From an uncultured Flavobacteriales bacterium (GTDB lineage Bacteria; Bacteroidota; Bacteroidia; Flavobacteriales; BACL11): a stretch of DNA of 6,438 nt. The stretch spans positions 1-6,438 of the forward strand of contig CATMIT010000080.1 of assembly GCA_950069165.1 (NCBI GenBank), written 5' to 3'. The stretch's first letter is position 1. Each line of letters opens with the position of its first letter. Of the stretch, positions 1-5,882 are shown piece after piece. The notes below the pieces were generated by a model, which made no database searches, was not told the DNA's origin, and was given only the letters and a program-made list of their open reading frames with translations. The translations under genes were made by a program, and so were the position numbers.

Positions 1-575
1 CTATTTGGGCAATTTTTGTAATAAACATTTTCATTGTAATTTTGCAATGTGAGTGCATATTCTTTTTCCAATTTATGTGCCAGCTTATCCGATAACTTTT
101 TGTTAAAATACAATTGCAAAATTTTCTTCCCGAAATAATTTCCACTTGCTTCATCTCCCACTATAAAACCCAAGGATGGAGCAGCTTCTACAATATTTTT
201 TCCATCATAAAAACAGGAGTTAGAACCAGTTCCTAAAATACAACAAATACTGTCTTTTCCTTGAAAAGTTGCTAAACAAGCTGCATTCAAATCGTGTGCA
301 ACACTTATTTTTGCATTTTGAAAAAAATTGCTAAGCCCTATTTCTATCACTTTATTCATTTCATCATTACTACAGCCAGCGCCATAGAAATGAACTTCAG
401 TAATATCCTTTACAAATCTTTTTAGATTTGATTGCTCCAAATGGCTATTTATTTGCTTTGCATCCACAAAAAAAGGATTAAAGCCTATGGTAGCAAAATA
501 CTGCACTTTCCTTTCCGTTTTGCTGCACAAAGCCCAAGTACATTTTGTAGAACCACTATCGGCTATTAGAATCAT
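1..575 (-). CDS. BadF/BadG-type N-acetylglucosamine-kinase-like ATPase, C-terminus cut by window edge
   Basis: Read on the minus strand from ATG at 575, the frame stays open for 191 codons to the window edge, so the C-terminal third is missing (Bacteroidota relatives are usually about 280 residues, from memory). It belongs to the ASKHA sugar-kinase/ATPase superfamily, BcrAD_BadFG branch, whose Bacteroidota members are usually annotated as N-acetylglucosamine kinases: ATP-dependent phosphorylation of an amino sugar in the cytoplasm. Visible motifs are the phosphate-1 loop DSGST (residues 6-10), YGAGC (64-68), HDLNAA with the likely catalytic Asp95 (94-99), the phosphate-2 loop LGTGSNS (114-120) and GFIVGDEASG (136-145). 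These occur in the normal order and spacing, so the visible part looks functional. It is divergent from the antiporter gene and has its own promoter-like box. The substrate is inferred from family only; other BadF-like ATPases cannot be excluded. Confidence 0.8.
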   Translation of the reverse strand, partial: MILIADSGSTKCTWALCSKTERKVQYFATIGFNPFFVDAKQINSHLEQSNLKRFVKDITEVHFYGAGCSNDEMNKVIEIGLSNFFQNAKISVAHDLNAACLATFQGKDSICCILGTGSNSCFYDGKNIVEAAPSLGFIVGDEASGNYFGKKILQLYFNKKLSDKLAHKLEKEYALTLQNYNENVYYKNCPN

Positions 576-596
576 AAATCCTTTTTTTTGAGATTG

Positions 597-604
597 CAAA
601 CATA
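597..604 (-). promoter_or_regulatory. Candidate Bacteroidota -7 box for the minus-strand kinase gene
   Basis: On the minus strand this reads TATGTTTG, a full match to the Bacteroidota sigma-70 -7 consensus TAnnTTTG. It lies 21 bp upstream of the ATG at 575, which would give a leader of roughly 15 nt. I see no TTTG -33 element at the expected distance upstream. An A-rich run and AGGATTT lie just before the start codon. The site is supported by motif and position only. Confidence 0.42.
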
Positions 605-665
605 GTATAATTATCCCTTTTCTGTTTTCGAATATTTCATCTTTAATTATTAATTCAAAATTACC

Positions 666-673
666 TATATTTA
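666..673 (+). promoter_or_regulatory. Weak -7-like box upstream of the antiporter gene
   Basis: TATATTTA matches seven of eight positions of TAnnTTTG and lies 20 bp before the proposed TTG start, a distance typical of short Bacteroidota leaders. No -33 TTTG is seen. In sequence this AT-rich such a match can arise by chance, so it is offered as a candidate only. Confidence 0.25.
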
Positions 674-693
674 CTCAATTCAAAAAAACGATT

Positions 694-2613
694 TTGATAA
701 GCGAAACATACTTATTGCTGGCGGCTTTTACTCTTATTGCTATTGCAGCTAATAGGATATCGAAAGAATTCCAAAAAATTGGACTACCTATTATTACGGG
801 CATACTGATAATTGGGATAATTGCAGGACCTTTTGTTTTGCAGATGTTTCCAAAAGATGCGTATGTAAAATTAGATTTCATCAATGATATTGCTTTGGCT
901 TTTATTGCTTTTGCTGCTGGCTCAGAATTATATTTAAAGGAGTTGAGAAACAGAGTGAGGCAAATTGCTTGGATTACCTTTGGACAATTTGTAGTAACTT
1001 TTGTAATGAGTACAACCATTATTTACTTTTTGGCTGAGAATATTGCTTTTATGTCGGCCTTGTCTTCCAAAACAAATCTTGCTATCTCCATAATGATGGG
1101 TGTTATTTTTGTGGCTCGCTCCCCATCATCAGCCATAGCAGTTATAAATGAAATGCGCGCAAAAGGGCCTTTTACCCAAACTGCACTAGGAGTAACAGTA
1201 ATCAAGGATGTATTGGTAATCATTTTATTTACCATTGCATTTGCCATAGCAAAGTCCTTAGTAAATGGGGTGGAAATGGGCTTTGATTTTGTTTCTTTAT
1301 TAATGATTGAACTTGCTCTTTCTTTTGCTTTGGGTTATGGTTTAGGAAAACTTTTGTCCTTTATGTTATCACTTGCTTACGATAAAAAAATCAAATCTGT
1401 TTTGCTCTTACTTATTGGGTATTTGGTATATGTTTTGGCACATTTTGTAGCCAATTATTCTCACATAAAATTTGGAGTTGTAGTGTTAATTGAGCCATTG
1501 ATAATATGCATTATCGCTAGTTTTATGGTATCTAATTTCTCAAAATACCGATTTGAATTTACGGATATTGTAGCAAAAGTAGGGCCCATGGTTTATCTTG
1601 CTTTTTTCACCCTTACTGGCCTTTCGCTTTCCTTTGACATATTAATTACTGTCTGGGAAATAGCAATCCTTTTATTTTTAGTTCGATTATTAAGCATTGT
1701 ATTCGGGGCTTTTATTGGAGGAGTATTGGCTAAGGATTCTATGAAATTTAATTTGTTGGGCTGGATGCCTTTTGTAACCCAAGCTGGAGTAGGACTGGGT
1801 TTGGCAACCATTGTTGCAGCAGAATTTGAAGTGTGGGGGCAGGATTTTTTAACCCTAATTATTGCTATTATTGTTATTAGTCAGGTACTTGGACCGCCAC
1901 TTTTTAAATGGTCGATAAATTTGGTAAATGAGGGGCATACCAAAGCTGATTCAAAAGATGGAGATGATGTGCGTGATGCCATAATTTTCGGATACGAAAA
2001 CCAATCCATTGCTTTGGCCACCCAATTGGCAAATCAAGGATGGAAAGTAAAAATAGCCACAATGCAGAGTAAAGAAAAAGTAAGGAGTATTTCTGGAGTG
2101 GAGATAGCTCATATAGCTTCTTTAAGTAGGGAGTCATTTGCACTAATAGAATGCGAAAAAGCAAACACTATTGTTACCTTATTGACAGATGAGGATAACT
2201 ACAGCATTTGTGAAATTGCTTATGAAAATTTAGGAACTAAGAATATCATTGTTCGGCTTAACAATAGAGTAAATATTGAAAAATTCCAGAAATTGGGAGC
2301 AAAGATTGTAGAACCAAATACGGCCATGGTAAGTTTGCTCGACCATTTTGTACGCTCACCACAAGCAACCTCTCTCTTGCTTGGTATGGAAGAAGATCAA
2401 GATACTATTGATATTGAAATTACGGACGATCAGATTCATGGCATGGCGCTTAGAAACTTACGCTTTCCATCTGATGTGATTATTTTATCGGTTCACCGAA
2501 AAGAAAGTGCACTGGTTTGTCATGGCTTTACTCGGTTACGTAAAGGCGATATTGTTACGGTGGTTGGTTCTGTTGAAAGTTTAGAGAAAGTCAGCTTAAA
2601 ATTATCTAATTAA
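694..2613 (+). CDS. CPA2-type cation:proton antiporter with C-terminal RCK (TrkA-N/TrkA-C) module
   Basis: A 639-residue inner-membrane protein. Residues about 5-405 form roughly twelve to thirteen hydrophobic helices of the Na+/H+ exchanger fold (CPA2, KefB/KefC-like), which exchanges Na+ or K+ for protons. The segment ARSPSSAIAV (141-150) and the following helix with Lys171-Asp172 correspond to the ion-binding region; Asp172 is the likely carboxylate. Residues about 428-545 are a TrkA-N Rossmann domain, with NTIVTLLTDEDNYS (491-504) typical of RCK domains. Residues about 571-637 are TrkA-C, with FPSDVIILSV and RLRKGDIVTVVG. The nucleotide-loop glycines are poorly kept (GYENQS, 433-438), so ligand gating may differ. 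Start: no in-frame ATG exists between the stop at 589-591 and residue 51, which lies after the first membrane segments. TTG at 694, after an A-rich stretch without Shine-Dalgarno, is therefore the best start. The ion is not decidable from sequence. Confidence 0.88.
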   Translation: MISETYLLLAAFTLIAIAANRISKEFQKIGLPIITGILIIGIIAGPFVLQMFPKDAYVKLDFINDIALAFIAFAAGSELYLKELRNRVRQIAWITFGQFVVTFVMSTTIIYFLAENIAFMSALSSKTNLAISIMMGVIFVARSPSSAIAVINEMRAKGPFTQTALGVTVIKDVLVIILFTIAFAIAKSLVNGVEMGFDFVSLLMIELALSFALGYGLGKLLSFMLSLAYDKKIKSVLLLLIGYLVYVLAHFVANYSHIKFGVVVLIEPLIICIIASFMVSNFSKYRFEFTDIVAKVGPMVYLAFFTLTGLSLSFDILITVWEIAILLFLVRLLSIVFGAFIGGVLAKDSMKFNLLGWMPFVTQAGVGLGLATIVAAEFEVWGQDFLTLIIAIIVISQVLGPPLFKWSINLVNEGHTKADSKDGDDVRDAIIFGYENQSIALATQLANQGWKVKIATMQSKEKVRSISGVEIAHIASLSRESFALIECEKANTIVTLLTDEDNYSICEIAYENLGTKNIIVRLNNRVNIEKFQKLGAKIVEPNTAMVSLLDHFVRSPQATSLLLGMEEDQDTIDIEITDDQIHGMALRNLRFPSDVIILSVHRKESALVCHGFTRLRKGDIVTVVGSVESLEKVSLKLSN

Positions 2614-2616
2614 AAT

Positions 2617-2624
2617 TATTTTTG
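2617..2624 (+). promoter_or_regulatory. Candidate -7 box in front of the gcvT operon
   Basis: TATTTTTG, followed by CC, is a perfect TAnnTTTG(C) match placed in the 26-bp gap between the antiporter stop and the gcvT ATG. Its end is 15 bp before the ATG, so the leader would be only a few nucleotides long, as is common in Flavobacterium-like genomes. No -33 TTTG is found at 17-23 bp upstream, within the antiporter 3' end. It suggests the gcvT operon can be transcribed separately, although read-through from the antiporter gene is equally possible. No terminator is visible in the gap. Confidence 0.48.
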
Positions 2625-2639
2625 CCCTAAAATTTATTG

Positions 2640-3713
2640 ATGAAGAAATTGGTTTTATCGGATGTGCATGAAGAATTAAGCGGGAAAATGGTTGATTTTG
2701 CAGGCTACTTTATGCCCGTTTTATATGAAGGAGTGAATGCCGAGCACTTAACAGTTCGTGAAAATGTTGGTGTTTTTGATGTTTCACACATGGGGGAGGT
2801 GTTCGTGTCTGGTGAAAATGCACTTGATTTCTTACAATATATTACTTCTAATGATGTGTCTAAACTAAAAGAGGGGAAGGTACAATATACTTATTTCCCA
2901 AATACAAGTGGAGGAATAGTTGATGATTTGCTGGTTTACAAATTAGCTGATAATGAATTTATGTTGGTGGTGAATGCTTCAAATTTAGAAAAGGATTTAG
3001 CTTGGATAAACAAGCATAATTCCTTTGGCTGTACTATCGATAATCAATCGGATAATTATTCCCTTTTTGCAGTGCAAGGGCCAAATTCAATAGAACTTCT
3101 ACAACAAATTACTCAGGTGAATTTATCAGAAATAAAATACTACAATTTCAAAATTGGAACTATTGCTGGAATAGAAAATGTTATCCTATCCAGAACGGGA
3201 TATACCGGAGAAGTAGGTTTTGAATTATATGTAAAGAACGAAAATGCACTAGCCCTTTGGAAAGCGATTTTCAGTACAGATATAGATGTAAAACCTATTG
3301 GTTTGGCGGCACGCGATACATTAAGATTAGAAAAAGGATTTTGCCTATATGGAAATGACATTAATGAAAGTACATCACCTATTGAAGCAGGGTTGGGCTG
3401 GATTACCAAATTTACTAAAAATTTCATCAATTCCGAAAATCTAAAAAAGCAAAAACAGGAGGGAGTAAAACGAAAATTAGTTGGCTTACAAATTATTGAT
3501 AGAGGAATAGCCAGAAAAGATTATCCTATTGTAAATATTGATGGAAAAGAGATAGGAATAGTAACCTCAGGTACTATGTCGCCAACTTTGAAAAAAGCAA
3601 TTGCTATGGGCTATGTTGCCACTGAATTTTCTGAAATAGGAACGGAAATTTTTGTGCAAGTTAGAAACAAACAAATTAAAGCCAAAGTAGTACAAATGCC
3701 ATTTGTAAAATGA
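2640..3713 (+). CDS. gcvT: Aminomethyltransferase, glycine cleavage system T protein
   Basis: A cytoplasmic enzyme of 357 residues, close to normal length. It takes the aminomethyl group from dihydrolipoyl H protein and makes 5,10-methylene-tetrahydrofolate, releasing ammonia. Recognised by KMVDFAGYFMP (16-26), FDVSHMGE (46-53), GGIVDDLLVY (91-100) containing the conserved catalytic/folate-binding Asp pair 95-96, FAVQGP (143-148), SRTGYTGEVGFELY (184-197), GLAARDTLRLE (221-231) and SGTMSPTLKKAIAMGYV near the C-terminus. The full GCV_T and C-terminal barrel regions are present and no key residue is obviously lost. A TTG three bases upstream (2637) could add one Met, but ATG at 2640 gives the usual MKK beginning. 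It is the first gene of the overlapping operon; gcvH and gcvP are not in the window. The folate-binding YgfZ paralogue is unlikely given the intact GcvT motifs. Confidence 0.95.
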   Translation: MKKLVLSDVHEELSGKMVDFAGYFMPVLYEGVNAEHLTVRENVGVFDVSHMGEVFVSGENALDFLQYITSNDVSKLKEGKVQYTYFPNTSGGIVDDLLVYKLADNEFMLVVNASNLEKDLAWINKHNSFGCTIDNQSDNYSLFAVQGPNSIELLQQITQVNLSEIKYYNFKIGTIAGIENVILSRTGYTGEVGFELYVKNENALALWKAIFSTDIDVKPIGLAARDTLRLEKGFCLYGNDINESTSPIEAGLGWITKFTKNFINSENLKKQKQEGVKRKLVGLQIIDRGIARKDYPIVNIDGKEIGIVTSGTMSPTLKKAIAMGYVATEFSEIGTEIFVQVRNKQIKAKVVQMPFVK

Positions 3714-4429
3714 ATACTCCAAAAAAAATAAGCACATGTTTTGTTTCGGCTTGGTTTGAAAAATACAGCAATACTGAAAGTATTGTAGTTGTAATTGATG
3801 TGCTCAGAGCTACTTCTGTAATCAGTGTCGCTTTTCATTATGGCGTAAAAGAAATCATTCCTGTGAAAAGTTTAGAAGAGGCAAAAAATTACAAAAGAAA
3901 AGAAAATTTTATTGTAGCGGCTGAGCGAAATGCCATGCCTGTTGATGGTTTTGATTATGGCAATTCCCCCTTTCATTATATGAACGAAAAGGTTCAAAAT
4001 AAAACTTTAGTGCTAACCACCACAAATGGCACAAAGACCTTGGAAATTGCAAAAAATCACAAAACCATTACGGCCTCATTTGTAAATTTTGATGCAGTGG
4101 TAAAATATTTAATTTCGCAAGAAAAAGATGTGATTTTACTTTGTGCTGGCTGGAAAGGATTTTTTAATTTGGAGGATAGTATTTTTGCAGGGAAGTTGGC
4201 TGAAAAATTAATGAACAATGGTTTTCAAAACAGCAATGACAGCACCCTTGCAGCAATAGAATTGTTTCATTCCTCTAAGGTAGATTTGTTCGGTTTTTTA
4301 AGTAATTCCTCTCACAGAAAAGGGTTGAATAGTTTGAATATAGAAGAAGATACAAAATTCTGTTTGTCGCCAACATTTCAATCAGATATTATCCCTATTT
4401 TAAAAGATGGAAAATTAATAAAAGCATGA
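3710..4429 (+). CDS. comB: ComB-family 2-phosphosulfolactate phosphatase
   Basis: A 239-residue cytoplasmic protein of the ComB family (EC 3.1.3.71 in characterised members), a Mg-dependent acid phosphatase that turns 2-phospho-3-sulfolactate into sulfolactate. Family motifs: VVIDVLRATSVIS (27-39), AERNAMPVDGFDYGNSP (71-87), TTTNGTK (103-109), LLCAGWKG (143-150) and LEDSIFAGKLAEKL (154-167), all in order and at about the expected length. The ATG overlaps the gcvT stop by 4 nt (ATGA), so it is probably translated by coupled reinitiation; this also fixes the start. ComB was defined in methanogen coenzyme M synthesis. Homologues in bacteria without coenzyme M are common, and the substrate here is unproven. 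No comA or sulfolactate dehydrogenase gene is present in the window. Family assignment is firm, exact substrate is inference. Confidence 0.88.
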   Translation: MNTPKKISTCFVSAWFEKYSNTESIVVVIDVLRATSVISVAFHYGVKEIIPVKSLEEAKNYKRKENFIVAAERNAMPVDGFDYGNSPFHYMNEKVQNKTLVLTTTNGTKTLEIAKNHKTITASFVNFDAVVKYLISQEKDVILLCAGWKGFFNLEDSIFAGKLAEKLMNNGFQNSNDSTLAAIELFHSSKVDLFGFLSNSSHRKGLNSLNIEEDTKFCLSPTFQSDIIPILKDGKLIKA

Positions 4430-5385
4430 AGAAGTTAGTTGTTATCATATTATTTATATTGCTTTTTCTTCCAACAAAACAATTGAATTCTTGGGGATTT
4501 CATGCCCACAAATTAATAAATAGATATGCAGTTTTTACCATGCCAGAGGAATTGATTGGGTTTTTCAAAAAGCATATCAATCACTTAAGTGAGCATAGCG
4601 TAGATGCGGATAAAAGAAGGTATGTAGTAAAAGAAGAAGCGCCTAGGCACTATATCGATATTGATGTTTATGGTGAAAAGCCATTTGAAGTAATGCCCAG
4701 GAAATGGAATGATGCGGTGGAAAAATTTACTGAAGATACCCTAATATCATACGGTATTGTCCCTTGGCATATCCAGACTATTTACAACCGTTTGGTAAAA
4801 TCTTTTTCTGATAAAGACATTGATTATATTTTGAAAAATGCATCTGATTTGGGGCATTATGTAGCAGATGCGCATGTTCCTTTGCACACCAGCTTAAATT
4901 ATGATGGTCAGCTTACAGGGCAAAAAGGAATTCATGCTTTTTGGGAATCGCGTTTGCCTGAGCTTTTTTCTGATAATTATGACTTTTTGGTAGGAACGGC
5001 TGATTATAGATATTCCGTTTTGGATGTAGCTTGGGAAACCATAGAGCAAAGCCATGGGGCACTGGATTCTGTTCTTGATTTTGATAAGCAACTTACTGCA
5101 ACTTTTGAGAGGGACAAACAATATTCCTATGAGAAAAGAGGACAGAAAACCATTAAAGTTCGTTCAGAAGAATTCTCAGCTGCATATCATGAAAAGCTTA
5201 ACGGAATGGTGGAAAGACGGCTTAGAAAATCGGTAAAAACCATTGGTGATTTATGGTACTCGGCCTGGGTAGATGCTGGCCAACCCATTCTGGAGGGTAT
5301 GTTAGAATCCGAGCATCCTTATGTGGAAGAACTCATTATTGACCACAAAATAAGTAAAGAAGATGCAAGAGGGCATCAGCACTAA
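4426..5385 (+). CDS. Secreted zinc-dependent phospholipase C / S1-P1 nuclease-fold hydrolase
   Basis: A 319-residue exported protein. Residues 1-22 are a Sec signal peptide (Lys2-Lys3, hydrophobic core LVVIILFILLFL, cut after Asn-Ser), leaving Trp23 as mature N-terminus; no lipobox Cys. The trinuclear zinc site of the zinc-PLC/S1-P1 fold can be assigned completely: Trp23, His28, Asp60, His75, His144, Asp148, His154, His170, Glu174. Spacings W-x4-H, D-x14-H and H-x3-D-x5-H match P1 nuclease (1/6, 45/60, 116/120/126); the last pair is HxxxE, as in Bacillus cereus phospholipase C. The core motif is HYVADAHVPLH (144-154). It should cleave phosphodiester bonds in the periplasm or outside the cell; whether nucleic acid or lipid is the substrate cannot be told. 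It overlaps comB by 4 nt (ATGA), which fixes the start. The C-terminal ~140 residues are helical and Lys/Glu-rich, with no recognised sorting domain. Confidence 0.87.
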   Translation: MKKLVVIILFILLFLPTKQLNSWGFHAHKLINRYAVFTMPEELIGFFKKHINHLSEHSVDADKRRYVVKEEAPRHYIDIDVYGEKPFEVMPRKWNDAVEKFTEDTLISYGIVPWHIQTIYNRLVKSFSDKDIDYILKNASDLGHYVADAHVPLHTSLNYDGQLTGQKGIHAFWESRLPELFSDNYDFLVGTADYRYSVLDVAWETIEQSHGALDSVLDFDKQLTATFERDKQYSYEKRGQKTIKVRSEEFSAAYHEKLNGMVERRLRKSVKTIGDLWYSAWVDAGQPILEGMLESEHPYVEELIIDHKISKEDARGHQH

Positions 5386-5882
5386 TGAAAGTAGCTCTTG
5401 TTGAAGCATTTTTTACTGGCTCACATAAAAGATGGGCAGAAGAATTACAAACTTTTAGTTCGCATCAAATTGATATTTTCTCTTTGAAAGGCAACTATTG
5501 GAAATGGAGAATGCATGGTGGAGCAATTTCTTTGGCCAATCATTTTTTAGAAAAAGGAGAAGAATATGATTTAATTTTGGCTACCGATATGATGGATTTG
5601 GCACTTTTCAAATCTTTGATTAGCAAAAAACATAACGATACGCCAATTGCTCTTTATTTTCACGAAAATCAACTTTGCTACCCTTGGTCAGAAACCGATA
5701 GAGATGTGCAAAAAAACAGAGATTCCCATTACGCTTTTATTAATTTTTCTTCTGCACTAGTGGCTGATAAAGTTTTTTTCAATTCCTATTTCCACAAAAA
5801 TGCTTTTTTGGGTGCTTTACCTAATTTCTTAAAAGGATTTCCGGATTATAATGAGTTAGACAGCATAAAAAAAATTAAAGAA
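5385..5882 (+). other. Segment: DUF3524 N-terminal half of tRNA-queuosine alpha-mannosyltransferase
   Basis: This part carries FFTGSHKRWAEEL (9-21), the MHGGAISLA segment (43-51), DLILATDMMDL (62-72), the hallmark ALYFHENQLCYPWS (89-102), a NFSSALVADKVFFNS helix-strand (120-134) and ALPNFLKGFPDY (144-155). These match the GTDC1/QTMAN-like family that mannosylates queuosine in the anticodon of tRNA-Asp. The expected continuation after the KKIKEK region, a valine/proline/glycine stretch leading into the GDP-mannose-binding GT-4 domain, is absent. As the fourth gene of the gcvT operon it fits the same genome as its upstream neighbours (33% GC by hand count, 5401-5820). Confidence 0.85.

Larger units (their letters stand above)
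576..693. other. Divergent intergenic region between kinase and antiporter genes
   Basis: This 118-bp AT-rich spacer must hold the promoters of two divergent genes. Besides the two -7-like boxes listed separately it contains an A/T near-palindrome around 642-655 that is too simple to call an operator. I saw no riboswitch, terminator hairpin or small coding frame in it. Confidence 0.6.

Noticed and set aside
642..655. A/T near-palindrome in the divergent spacer as a possible operator
   Set aside because: It is built only from A and T in an AT-rich spacer and is expected by chance; no second copy was seen.
675..1247. Two minus-strand open frames opposite the antiporter 5' part (114 and 74 codons)
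   Set aside because: They lie antisense to a well-recognised membrane protein, have no family resemblance, and arise from hydrophobic codon patterns read backwards.
1593..2164. Minus-strand open frames opposite the antiporter 3' part, one with a membrane-like Leu/Trp-rich sequence
   Set aside because: Antisense shadows without start context or recognisable domain; the sense frame is fully explained by membrane helices and the TrkA-N domain.
2637..2639. TTG immediately upstream as the gcvT start
   Set aside because: It would add only one residue; the adjacent ATG at 2640 is the stronger start and gives the normal MKK beginning.
3140..3838. Minus-strand open frames opposite gcvT and the gcvT/comB junction
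   Set aside because: The plus-strand genes are firmly identified and overlap by 4 nt; the antisense frames have no support.
4894..5236. A minus-strand frame and a short plus-strand frame (60 codons from 5054) inside the zinc hydrolase gene
   Set aside because: Both are out-of-frame shadows of a gene with a complete zinc-ligand set; no ribosome site or homology.
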